A DNA stretch of 39,237 nucleotides, from positions 1 to 39,237 of the forward strand of contig CANQYI010000008.1 in NCBI GenBank assembly GCA_947628005.1, read 5' to 3'. The notes under the pieces were generated by a model. It ran no database searches. It was not told the origin of the DNA and saw only the letters and a program-made list of their open reading frames with translations. Each line of letters starts with the position of its first letter. Position 1 is the stretch's first letter. Shown here piece after piece: positions 8,948 to 15,774 of this stretch. The translations under genes were made by a program, and so were the position numbers. This DNA is from an uncultured Clostridia bacterium. Its GTDB lineage: Bacteria; Bacillota; Clostridia; TANB77; CAG-465.

Positions 8948-10690
8948 TTATTTTATTTCTCTTTCAAATCCTCCATCTTCATTTGATGAATTATAAGTTG
9001 CCACTTGTGGCTTTTTAAATAAACTTGATTTTGATTTTGAAATTGTGCCAGACTTAGAAGAAGGTTTAAAAGAACCAATTGGATATATTGAATTTATAAT
9101 CTTATTCAAATTAGCTCTAAAATCATCTGTAAAGCTAGCAAATTTATTAGAATATTTGTACACCATTTCAACATATTTTGTATAATTTCCTATATCAAAT
9201 GGTAGTATATAATAAGGTACTGTTGAAGAATTAAATAATTCATCAAACATTTTCAAATCATAACTTGTATAAGTTGCTATACCATCAAGAATATCTTTTG
9301 CAGTAAGAGCACATTTTACATGTTTATTAATTATTACTCTAATTTTTGACATTGGTACTCCACGTTCTTTTAGTCCTCTTAAAAACATAGTAACTTGTGG
9401 TATATTTAATATATCCATATCTTGTACTAGGTATACTTCTTGACATAGTCTAAAATAATCTGGTGGAGTAGTAAAATCTGCATCTATTAAAACTACATTA
9501 TTGTTTTGTAATATTGTATCAACTGCTCTATTAGCATTATATGATTTTCTATCTTCACCTGGCATTCCAGTATATATGCTTAGTTTTTCATATATAAGTG
9601 GCTCATTCATACCATTAGAAGCATATTTCATACTTTCAGCAGCAATTGCCCTTTTTCCCTCGTTATCATAAGTGTATATTGTATACGTATCTCTATTTTT
9701 TGTTACGTCTACAATAGCTGTTTTTACTTTATTTCTAGCTAAAAATGTGCCTATAGCGTTTATACAAAATGTTGTTCCTACTTTAGGTGCACCTACAAAG
9801 CAAACTATCTTTTTATAATCCTTTGGTACTTCGTAAACAGATCTAACAACTTCTTTTTCTAAAACTTCTGTTACAACTTGAGGAGCACTTGCAGGAGCTT
9901 GCTTTACAACAATTTTTTCAATTATTTCTGGTTCTTTTTTTATCTCAACTGCTTTTGCATCATCATTTTTATTTAAAACTTCTTGTGGTTGTGCTGGTTG
10001 AGCAGTAGATGTTGTTTTATCAGGAATTGATAAAATAAATTTATATTTTTCATTGTTAAATGATAAATATTGTTTAACATCATCAGGCAAAAAGTTTATA
10101 ATTATTCTTAACTGATCATCAGTATATTGAGTAGAAATTCTATCAAATATTTCATTGTATTTATCTGCAACACCATTTTGATTTTTATAATAAGATACTA
10201 TTCTTTGAATTTCAATTTCCGAAACACCTGTATCGTTATAAACATTTTTTATATTAGTTGAATCGTAATATTTTTTTACATCCTTCTTTATATAAGGTTT
10301 ATTAATTGCTTCACTAACTTTTCCTTTTGTTCTATCTTGTCCTGTAAGAACAGTATAAATTCCTAGATTGAATAATTTAGATAAAAAGTCATCTCCAAGT
10401 TTTCTTCTATCAGATGCTACATATACAATATTTTTTGAATCGTATATATCTGTCATAGAATCAATATTTTTAAATAAATATTCATCTATTTGTGCATAAT
10501 TTTTTGTAGGAAACTTTTCTAATTCTTCAAGTAATACTGCTCTATCATATTCAGAACTTTCTAACTCTTGTATAAACTGTTTAAAATAATAAACATTCTT
10601 ATATTCAATTTTTTCTTTATATTTATTTTGATAAAATTCTACAATACCTTTTACTGTATCATCATTATTTATTCCAAAAAGTACTTTCAT
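8948..10690 (-). CDS. TadZ/CpaE/MinD-like deviant Walker ATPase with N-terminal receiver-like domain
   Basis: Residues 1-130 look like a receiver-type alpha/beta domain (KVLFGINN start, IVYVASDRR strand, GIYTVLTG strand). A Pro/Ala/Glu-rich linker lies at about 225-290. The C-terminal P-loop domain opens with KKIVCFVGAPKVGTTF (about 294-308), a ParA/MinD-like Walker A with Lys early in the loop, followed by VKTAIVDV and VVLIDADFTTPPDYFRL. A receiver-like domain plus a SIMIBI ATPase is the architecture of TadZ/CpaE proteins that position pilus machinery. The C-terminus is Ser/Lys-rich. No other tad genes are in view. It follows a VirB2-like gene by 32 bases. The domain call is firm to moderate; the function is inferred. 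Confidence 0.6.
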   Translation of the reverse strand: MKVLFGINNDDTVKGIVEFYQNKYKEKIEYKNVYYFKQFIQELESSEYDRAVLLEELEKFPTKNYAQIDEYLFKNIDSMTDIYDSKNIVYVASDRRKLGDDFLSKLFNLGIYTVLTGQDRTKGKVSEAINKPYIKKDVKKYYDSTNIKNVYNDTGVSEIEIQRIVSYYKNQNGVADKYNEIFDRISTQYTDDQLRIIINFLPDDVKQYLSFNNEKYKFILSIPDKTTSTAQPAQPQEVLNKNDDAKAVEIKKEPEIIEKIVVKQAPASAPQVVTEVLEKEVVRSVYEVPKDYKKIVCFVGAPKVGTTFCINAIGTFLARNKVKTAIVDVTKNRDTYTIYTYDNEGKRAIAAESMKYASNGMNEPLIYEKLSIYTGMPGEDRKSYNANRAVDTILQNNNVVLIDADFTTPPDYFRLCQEVYLVQDMDILNIPQVTMFLRGLKERGVPMSKIRVIINKHVKCALTAKDILDGIATYTSYDLKMFDELFNSSTVPYYILPFDIGNYTKYVEMVYKYSNKFASFTDDFRANLNKIINSIYPIGSFKPSSKSGTISKSKSSLFKKPQVATYNSSNEDGGFEREIK

Positions 10691-10722
10691 ATTCTATTTC
10701 TCCTTTTTATCTTTAGTGTACT

Positions 10723-11043
10723 TTAAACTACAAAGAATGCGTATACTAATGGTAAACATTGTACTAAGCACATAAAAATGGAAATTCCTACTATTAATCT
10801 TTGGCCTAGTATTTTATGCTCTAATATTTCTGAACCTGCCACATAAAATTGATATAAAGCATATATAAAAACAAGTGTAACAACAGGCCATGAATATTTT
10901 TGTATAAATATCAAAATATTCATAGTTGAATCTAATATTTTATCGTTTGCCAACATTTCATCAGTTGCAAATGTAAAATTACAAACAACTGCAGCTATTA
11001 CAGATATTAATATAGCCAAAAACGTAACTTTTTTATATACCAT
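10723..11043 (-). CDS. Small membrane protein resembling TrbC/VirB2-type pilins
   Basis: A 106-residue protein with a signal-like helix (about 5-27) ending near a possible cleavage site (CNFTFA-TDE), then two membrane helices (about 50-70 and 80-104) joined by a short polar loop. This signal plus two-helix plan is that of TrbC/VirB2 conjugative pilins, but no diagnostic motif was identified and SpoIIIAC-type or holin-like proteins are alternatives. The start ATG follows GGGGGAT with good spacing. It is first in the run leading to the TadZ-like ATPase, the GAF/GGDEF protein and ireB-ruvX-DUF1292. Confidence 0.5.
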   Translation of the reverse strand: MVYKKVTFLAILISVIAAVVCNFTFATDEMLANDKILDSTMNILIFIQKYSWPVVTLVFIYALYQFYVAGSEILEHKILGQRLIVGISIFMCLVQCLPLVYAFFVV

Positions 11044-11080
11044 ACTTATCCCCCATTATATAAACAAATTTACTTATATA

Positions 11081-11109
11081 ATTTTACTATAAAATTGTAT
11101 AAATAGCAA
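11081..11109 (-). promoter_or_regulatory. Probable SigA promoter for the VirB2-like gene run
   Basis: TTGCTA (11104-11109) and TAAAAT (11081-11086) on the minus strand are separated by 17 bases, about 38 bases before the ATG at 11043. A TATAAT at 11055-11060 is too close to the ribosome site to serve this start. Confidence 0.45.
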
Positions 11110-11142
11110 GTAAAAAATTAATAAATTTACAAGTTTTGTAAT

Positions 11143-11172
11143 AAAAAAGAAAAAATGGTGTCATAACACCAT
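11143..11172 (-). terminator. Terminator-like hairpin
   Basis: ATGGTGT (11155-11161) and ACACCAT (11166-11172) form a seven-base stem with a four-base loop. On the minus strand it is followed by a T-rich tract interrupted by one C. It is a second stop after the terminator at 11235-11262 and insulates the VirB2-like gene run. Confidence 0.6.
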
Positions 11173-11234
11173 ATTAATATCAAAAAGACGTATAAATTTA
11201 ATTTTTGACATAAACGAATGATTTATTTAATTTT

Positions 11235-11262
11235 ATAAAAAATAGTAGCTTTTAGCTACTAT
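11235..11262 (-). terminator. Terminator after the split TauE and small-peptide genes
   Basis: ATAGTAGCT (11242-11250) pairs with AGCTACTAT (11254-11262) over a three-base loop, followed on the minus strand by a T run. It lies directly after the stop of the 45-aa gene. Confidence 0.8.
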
Positions 11263-11266
11263 GAGA

Positions 11267-11404
11267 TTAAAAACTATATTTTTTTTGCATATGTTTAATT
11301 TGTCTTTTTCCTTTATTAAACATATTTTTTATCATTCCACTATTCATAACACCAACTATTGTACCAGCTATCATTCCTACTGCAGCTCCTTTAATAAAAT
11401 TCAT
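11267..11404 (-). CDS. 45-aa Gly-rich membrane peptide
   Basis: A short frame with a strong AGGAG site nine bases before its ATG. The product starts MNFIKGAAVGMIAGTIVGVM, a Gly/Ala-zipper helix like those of YtxH-type small membrane proteins, and ends in a basic tail (KGKRQIKHMQKKYSF). It lies 15 bases after the second TauE half and just before a terminator, so it is the last gene of that operon. Function unknown. The ribosome site, position and terminator support a real gene despite its size. Confidence 0.65.
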   Translation of the reverse strand: MNFIKGAAVGMIAGTIVGVMNSGMIKNMFNKGKRQIKHMQKKYSF

Positions 11405-11419
11405 GAAACTCAACTCCTT

Positions 11420-11803
11420 TCATTCACTATTATTTTTAGCATTAATAATGTTTTTTAAACTTGTAATTATTTCATATATTCCAATTATTATCATAAAACA
11501 ATAAAACATATTTTTCAGTATATTCTCGTCTATTGCTCTTACTATTAATATTCCTGTTATACTCCCGATACATGTTGGAACTACTAATTTTTTTAATAAT
11601 TTTTTATCAATTTTTTTATTTTTTAAATTAAATATCGTAGCAGCAATTCCAACAGCAATAAACATTATTAAATTATATGCTTGAGCAACTTTATGTTCAA
11701 ATATATTAAACATCGTTGTAATCAAAATAAATATGCTTCCTCCACCAACACCCATTCCTGCGAGTATTCCACAAAATATAGAGCACAATATTAACACAAA
11801 CAT
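11420..11803 (-). CDS. TauE/SafE (DUF81) permease half, C-terminal partner
   Basis: A 127-residue membrane protein with about four helices. It opens with the TauE/SafE repeat signature: a helix followed by GILAGMGVGGGSIFIL, where the GxGGG turn is diagnostic. Full family members contain two such repeats in about 250 residues and export sulfur compounds or organic anions. Here each repeat is a separate gene, and this one begins eight bases after the other half's stop, with AGGTG as its ribosome site. The two halves probably form a heterodimer. No disrupted fusion junction is seen, so this looks like a genuinely split transporter rather than a frameshift. Confidence 0.8.
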   Translation of the reverse strand: MFVLILCSIFCGILAGMGVGGGSIFILITTMFNIFEHKVAQAYNLIMFIAVGIAATIFNLKNKKIDKKLLKKLVVPTCIGSITGILIVRAIDENILKNMFYCFMIIIGIYEIITSLKNIINAKNNSE

Positions 11804-11811
11804 AGAAACAC

Positions 11812-12153
11812 CTACTTAAAAAATTTATAAATTGTTAAACCTGTAATTAAAATGCCAGAAAATAAATTTAATATATTTGCTGGAATTTTTTTCATCAACT
11901 TTGTTCCTATAATTCCAGAAATACAGGATATAATAATTAGTGTAATAACTTTTACTAAATCATAATTTGCTATTTTACTATAGCCTATTATTGCAAATAT
12001 GCTTGATATAGATAATATAGATACACTAAGAGCTCTGGATTCATGAGTTTTCATATGTTTTATAAAAATTAAATAAAAAACTAGTATTTGTCCAGCACCA
12101 GCTGCAAACATTCCATTTAAGATACCAACTATAAAACCAATAACATAAATCAT
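11812..12153 (-). CDS. TauE/SafE (DUF81) permease half, N-terminal partner
   Basis: A 113-residue membrane protein with about four helices carrying the TauE/SafE repeat motif GILNGMFAAGAGQILVFYLI near its start. GIIGTKLMKKIPANILNLFSGILI matches the conserved end of such repeats. It precedes the other half by eight bases. No good ribosome site is seen before its ATG and no clear promoter between it and the preceding terminator, so it may depend on read-through from the SpoIIID-like gene. Substrate unknown. Confidence 0.75.
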   Translation of the reverse strand: MIYVIGFIVGILNGMFAAGAGQILVFYLIFIKHMKTHESRALSVSILSISSIFAIIGYSKIANYDLVKVITLIIISCISGIIGTKLMKKIPANILNLFSGILITGLTIYKFFK

Positions 12154-12171
12154 AATATTATTATTTGTATT

Positions 12172-12211
12172 TTAAAAAAAAATAAACCAGAATAATGTTA
12201 TTATTCTGGTT
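12172..12211 (-). terminator. Strong terminator of the SpoIIID-like paralog
   Basis: AACCAGAATAAT (12185-12196) pairs with ATTATTCTGGTT (12200-12211) with a three-base loop, followed on the minus strand by a run of nine Ts. It lies eight bases after the stop of the gene at 12220. Confidence 0.85.
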
Positions 12212-12219
12212 AAAAAAAT

Positions 12220-12489
12220 TCATATTATATTTTTCATTTGACCCAACCGCAAGTATTTCTTTCTAGTTGCTAGTCCGCCTCTTATGTGACGCTCGGCCTT
12301 ATTCCTTTGTAAGATTTCCTCGACCTTCAGGCTTAGCTCCTTGTCTACACTTGGCAAGATGTGTTTCATCCGATAATGCACCGACGTTTTAGAATTCCCC
12401 ATGATATTAGCTACTTGCCGAACTGTACACTGAGTAGATACTAAGATACCTGCCTCCTGAATTGCAAGTTCTTGAATTTCTTTTTTCAT
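12220..12489 (-). CDS. SpoIIID-like DNA-binding regulator, second copy
   Basis: An 89-residue protein aligned end to end with SpoIIID: a helix-turn-helix at about residues 22-43 (TVRQVANIMGNSKTSVHYRM) and the family's basic C-terminal block ERHIRGGLATRKKY (about 66-79). SpoIIID activates or represses mother-cell genes during sporulation. The canonical copy is at 30365-30628. This paralog differs in the recognition helix (NSKTSVHYRM versus ISKSTVHKDI) and lies alone with its own housekeeping-type promoter and terminator. Its DNA is far richer in GC than its surroundings: a hand count of 12241-12480 gives 105 of 240 (44%), in a region otherwise under 30%, with codons ending in G or C. This suggests recent acquisition. 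The target set cannot be inferred. Confidence 0.85.
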   Translation of the reverse strand: MKKEIQELAIQEAGILVSTQCTVRQVANIMGNSKTSVHYRMKHILPSVDKELSLKVEEILQRNKAERHIRGGLATRKKYLRLGQMKNII

Positions 12490-12540
12490 TTTGCTTCCTC
12501 CTAATTAAATTTAATTTAAGTTAACAAAAAACTTGTAATA

Positions 12541-12569
12541 ATTATACCATAAATTTGATGTTATTTCAA
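12541..12569 (-). promoter_or_regulatory. SigA-type promoter for the SpoIIID-like paralog
   Basis: TTGAAA (12564-12569) and TATAAT (12541-12546) on the minus strand with a 17-base spacer. This implies vegetative expression rather than the SigE control usual for spoIIID. Confidence 0.7.
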
Positions 12570-12605
12570 CTGATTTGTCTATATTTATTTATTTTTACCT
12601 ATATT

Positions 12606-13277
12606 TTAAAATATATAACTTGTTGGATCTATATCATTTCCATATCCAGGAGCAGTTCTTATTTCAAAATGTAAATGATGCCCTGTACTATTTCCTGGAT
12701 TTACATCTACACCTGGTTGCCCACCTTCTTGTCCAATTATTTCAAACATTTCTACCTCATCATCTAATTTTACATTTATTTTTGAAAGATGTGCATAAAA
12801 GCTATAAAACACATTGCCACTTTCATCATAATGTCTTATTTCTATGCAATTTCCATATCCATTTTGAGTTCCAGCAAAAGTTACTACTCCTTTTTCTATT
12901 GAAATAATATTATCTCTATGTTCTCCTTGAATATCTATTCCTCTGTGTGACTTATTATATTCTGATGTTACGACTCCATTTATTGGCATAGGATATTTTC
13001 CGTTAAATTCTATTTCTTTTGCTATATTTTCATTATTTTTTTGATTATTTGAATTTACATTTTTCTTGAAAGGATTATATTCTGCATGTGTGGAAGCATA
13101 AGTAGAAAATTTTTTTATATACATATTTCTTATTTTAGTAAGTGGATTAAAAATTACAATTAATGCTATAACAATAATTGAAATTATTAATATTCTTCTT
13201 GTCCTTATTTTTGATATATACTTGCGTTCATTATGCTGTATCATATAATTATCTAAGTAATCATCCATTCTAGACAT
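12606..13277 (-). CDS. Membrane-anchored M23 (LytM) peptidase
   Basis: Peptidoglycan endopeptidase with a single membrane helix (about 28-45) and an extracytoplasmic LytM domain (about 95-223). All zinc and catalytic residues are present: His111 and Asp115 in HRGID, His163 in YAHL, and His201/His203 in HHLHFE. It should therefore be active, unlike the SpoIIQ-like protein at 30690. GGTGA precedes the ATG. It faces away from the OLE RNA promoter, with about 16 bases between the two promoters. Its role could be in cell-wall remodelling or sporulation; no specific ortholog was recognised. Confidence 0.9.
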   Translation of the reverse strand: MSRMDDYLDNYMIQHNERKYISKIRTRRILIISIIVIALIVIFNPLTKIRNMYIKKFSTYASTHAEYNPFKKNVNSNNQKNNENIAKEIEFNGKYPMPINGVVTSEYNKSHRGIDIQGEHRDNIISIEKGVVTFAGTQNGYGNCIEIRHYDESGNVFYSFYAHLSKINVKLDDEVEMFEIIGQEGGQPGVDVNPGNSTGHHLHFEIRTAPGYGNDIDPTSYIF

Positions 13278-13292
13278 AAAATCACCATCTAG

Positions 13293-13321
13293 ATTTTATC
13301 ATATTCATGCTCATATTTCAA
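13293..13321 (-). promoter_or_regulatory. SigA-type promoter for the M23 peptidase
   Basis: TTGAAA (13316-13321) and TAAAAT (13293-13298) on the minus strand with a 17-base spacer, back to back with the OLE RNA promoter. Confidence 0.6.
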
Positions 13322-13336
13322 TATTTTGCGAGTAAG

Positions 13337-13365
13337 TTGCATTTTTTAAAGAAAAATGTTATAAT
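13337..13365 (+). promoter_or_regulatory. Promoter of the OLE RNA
   Basis: TTGCAT (13337-13342), a 17-base spacer and a perfect TATAAT (13360-13365). A start about seven bases downstream coincides with the 5' strand of the closing helix of the RNA (13371-13379). Confidence 0.75.
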
Positions 13366-13370
13366 ATATA

Positions 13371-13952
13371 TTGATGGTGCATTATTCTAGTTACACTATC
13401 TATTATGAGGGTGGGGCTAAAAATCCACTAAATGGCACATCGTTGAAGTTCCTTGTTTGTGCGCGATACGCCCAGTTTTGTGCGCTTTCAGGGAGTAAGA
13501 AAATAGGGTAAAATATAATGGCATGTATTGTATCCCTACTTTCGCGGAGGCTTATTTAAAAAGTTATAATATTTTCTTAAATAAGTATAACCTATGTAAA
13601 GTGCCAAGACACGATGCATAGTGTAGCCTGTCTTGAGTGATAATATTGGGATTTATTTATACTAATTATTAAATAAAGTGGCCATTTATTAATAATTACA
13701 TTAATGAAATTATTATTGCAAAAAAGACTAGTAATGGTTTTTAGTGTATTAAGGAAATCTTCTAGAATGTTTGCTTTCTAAGCTTGATTATTTAAGGATT
13801 AAGGTATGGATTTAAGTGGCGATCTAGTTTTCTTATAGGTGACTTAAGAATATTTCTTTTAAATGGAAACAGCTAAACAGTAATGTTTAGTAGGAAATAG
13901 AGAAATTCTACTAGACCTAAACCATAAAATTTACTTAAATAATCACCATCGG
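13371..13952 (+). ncRNA. ole: OLE (ornate, large, extremophilic) noncoding RNA
   Basis: A 600-base stretch with no coding frame, GC-richer than nearby spacers and dense in helices. It lies between a consensus promoter and a gene for an OapA-like membrane protein. The 5' GATGGTG (13373-13379) is fully complementary to CACCATC (13944-13950), so one helix closes the whole molecule and sets ends giving about 580 bases, close to the roughly 600 bases known for OLE RNA. Other helices seen: 13551-13559 with 13577-13585; 13605-13611 with 13629-13635; 13873-13878 with 13885-13890; 13888-13893 with 13908-13913. OLE RNAs sit next to oapA in Firmicutes, bind OapA at the membrane, and are linked to stress tolerance (cold, ethanol, magnesium, carbon source). 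Identification rests on size, structure and the adjacent gene, not on an alignment. Confidence 0.85.
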
Positions 13953-13978
13953 TTCTTTTTTTTTGGAAAGGTATTTAT

Positions 13979-14539
13979 ATGAAGACTAAAAAACAAGATA
14001 ATAAATCAGAAGATAGTTCGTCGAATATTAAATGGATAATAACTGTTCTAATTGTAACATTTTTATTATCATTATTATTTTCTTATATCTCTACTGAGCC
14101 TATAAAAAAATTAAATTTATTTCCTGCAATTATAATTTTATTTGCAGTTTTAATTTTGGGTGTAATTTTTGATATAATTGCTGTCGCAGTTACAGTAGCA
14201 GAAGAAGAAAACTTCCATGCAAAAGCTACAAAAAAGGTAAAAGGTGCAAAGACATCTGTAAAATTAATTAGAAATTCACATAAAGTTTCTAATTTTTGTG
14301 CTGACGTAATTGGAGATATATGTGGTGTATTAAGTGGAGCAATCAGTGCAATTATAGCAAGTAAAATTGCAGCTTCTTATAATATTTCATTTAATATACA
14401 ATTTATAATAAGTGCGGTTGTTGCCTCACTTACAGTTTCCGGAAAAGCTGTTGGAAAGGTAATTGCCAAAAAGTATAGTACAAATATAGTAGATAAAGTA
14501 AGTAAATTTTTACATTTCTTTAGAATAGAAAAAACTTGA
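13979..14539 (+). CDS. oapA: OLE-associated membrane protein OapA
   Basis: A 186-residue integral membrane protein with helices at about 18-36, 47-72, 115-132 and 137-158, and Lys-rich cytosolic ends. A DxxxD motif (Asp109 and Asp113 in ADVIGDIC) matches the conserved DxxxD of OapA (Asp104/Asp108 in the Bacillus halodurans protein), whose mutation gives a dominant defect. The conserved basic segment before it (KATKKVKGAKTSVKLIR, 82-98) is a candidate RNA-contact region. The gene begins 27 bases after the end of the OLE RNA, with AAAGG upstream of its ATG. In known systems OapA binds OLE as a dimer. It probably shares the OLE promoter; the T tract at 13955-13964 between them lacks an obvious local hairpin. 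Confidence 0.85.
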   Translation: MKTKKQDNKSEDSSSNIKWIITVLIVTFLLSLLFSYISTEPIKKLNLFPAIIILFAVLILGVIFDIIAVAVTVAEEENFHAKATKKVKGAKTSVKLIRNSHKVSNFCADVIGDICGVLSGAISAIIASKIAASYNISFNIQFIISAVVASLTVSGKAVGKVIAKKYSTNIVDKVSKFLHFFRIEKT

Positions 14540-14558
14540 GTTATACTCAAGTTTTTTT
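14529..14558. terminator. Bidirectional terminator between oapA and the adhesin gene
   Basis: AAACTTGAGT (14532-14541) pairs with ACTCAAGTTT (14545-14554) over a three-base loop. It is flanked by an A run on the left and a T run on the right, so it can stop transcription from both converging genes. The oapA stop codon lies inside the stem. Confidence 0.85.
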
Positions 14559-15774
14559 ACATTCCTGTTTTAGGCAATTCAATTTTAGTTTCTACTGGTG
14601 CCTTTTGATTTACAATATTTAAAGCTATACATTTTCCATATTTTAATTTAACAATTATTGGTGTATTATTTAATAAATAACCTTCAGGAACACTTATTTC
14701 TTGTACTCTTACACTTATATCGTCATGTATATTTAAATCTTTTCTAAAGTCTATTTTTATTTTTCCAGCTTTATCTGTCACATATTCTCCTAAGACTTCA
14801 CCAGTTTCATTATTGTATAGCAAAAATTTAACACCCTCTAATGGAATTTTTGAATCATCAGTTTTGTTAATTTCTAGTTCTAATTTATCATATTTTATTT
14901 CAACATTATTTACTATTTCCTTTTCTTCATATTCTGCTAAAATCATAGCTACGTCTTGCATAGTACTATTTACTGGTACACCAGCTTTTACCTTTAAATT
15001 TTTATATTTTGCTATAAATTTTAAATCTATGTTTTTGTTTTTATCTACTAATTTTACTGGGTATAAAACAAAAATTTCACTCTTATTTGTTAAGTTTTCT
15101 ATATCATTTAATTTTTCATCTACAATCCTTATGTTTTTATCTTTTATAGCTTTATCAATTGAAATTATATCTCTACCAACCTGTAAAGAAAATTTAATTT
15201 TATAGTAATCTACATTTGATACTGTTATAATTTCACTAGATACTTTTTCTATATTAAAAGTGGTATCTTGATTTACTACTTTATCTTTTGAATTATATAT
15301 ATTAATTATTGCTTGCTTTACTAATTCAGATTTATCATTTATATTACCTATTTTTGATATATCTAAGCTATTGGTATATACCCATAAAGCAAATTGTGTT
15401 GCAAATTTTGCTTGATTTTCATCTTCAAGTCCTAGCTCAGTATAACTTTTATATGGGTATCCATTGTTTAATATATTTATTATATTTTGATCACTTTCAT
15501 ATTCATTTGCATAAACCTCATATCCATCTGTTGTCTTTTCTGCTCCATCTTTTGATAAAGTTTTGCAATATACATCTTTTCTACTGCCAGACTCATCAAT
15601 ATAATAATAATCAAAAAATCTTTGAGATATATCATTATAAGATATATATCTATTTTCATTTTTATTATATTGCACTTTATATACGCTAAGTTGGCTTGCC
15701 AAACTAAAATTTGACAGCAACAAATTGAAAATTGCCACTATAAACATAGTAGTAATTATTTTTTTCTTTTTCAT
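14557..15774 (-). CDS. Secreted thioester-domain adhesin with SpaA/Cna-B domain and terminal LPKTG
   Basis: A signal peptide (1-27, cleavage near LASQ) is followed by a TQXA thioester domain (about 40-170). Cys70 in DVYCKT and Gln127 in FATQFALW are the pair expected to form the internal Cys-Gln thioester used for covalent binding to host or surface amines. A middle region without clear homology follows. The last domain (about 298-398) is SpaA/Cna-B-like, with candidate isopeptide residues Lys304 (EINKTD) and Glu359 (VQEISVPEGY). It ends ELPKTGM and stop: an LPxTG sorting motif with no hydrophobic helix or basic tail after it, and the DNA beyond runs straight into the terminator. Its 5' end overlaps the sortase stop by four bases, so the pair is an operon. 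Confidence 0.85.
   Translation of the reverse strand: MKKKKIITTMFIVAIFNLLLSNFSLASQLSVYKVQYNKNENRYISYNDISQRFFDYYYIDESGSRKDVYCKTLSKDGAEKTTDGYEVYANEYESDQNIINILNNGYPYKSYTELGLEDENQAKFATQFALWVYTNSLDISKIGNINDKSELVKQAIINIYNSKDKVVNQDTTFNIEKVSSEIITVSNVDYYKIKFSLQVGRDIISIDKAIKDKNIRIVDEKLNDIENLTNKSEIFVLYPVKLVDKNKNIDLKFIAKYKNLKVKAGVPVNSTMQDVAMILAEYEEKEIVNNVEIKYDKLELEINKTDDSKIPLEGVKFLLYNNETGEVLGEYVTDKAGKIKIDFRKDLNIHDDISVRVQEISVPEGYLLNNTPIIVKLKYGKCIALNIVNQKAPVETKIELPKTGM

Noticed and set aside
10723-11043. Call of a complete conjugation or tad pilus system
   Set aside because: Only a pilin-like protein and a TadZ-like ATPase are present; no secretion ATPase, inner-membrane platform, relaxase or coupling protein is in the window.
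11420-12153. Frameshifted single TauE gene
   Set aside because: The first half ends naturally at its last helix, the second has its own AGGTG site and start, and there is an eight-base gap. Two intact half-size genes explain this better than a broken one.
13371-13952. Group II intron or tmRNA reading of the structured RNA
   Set aside because: There is a GTGCG-like string near 13460, but no reverse transcriptase or recognisable domain V. A tmRNA would need a tRNA-like 3' end with a T-loop and CCA-like terminus and a short tag frame, which are not seen. OLE explains the size and the neighbouring oapA better.
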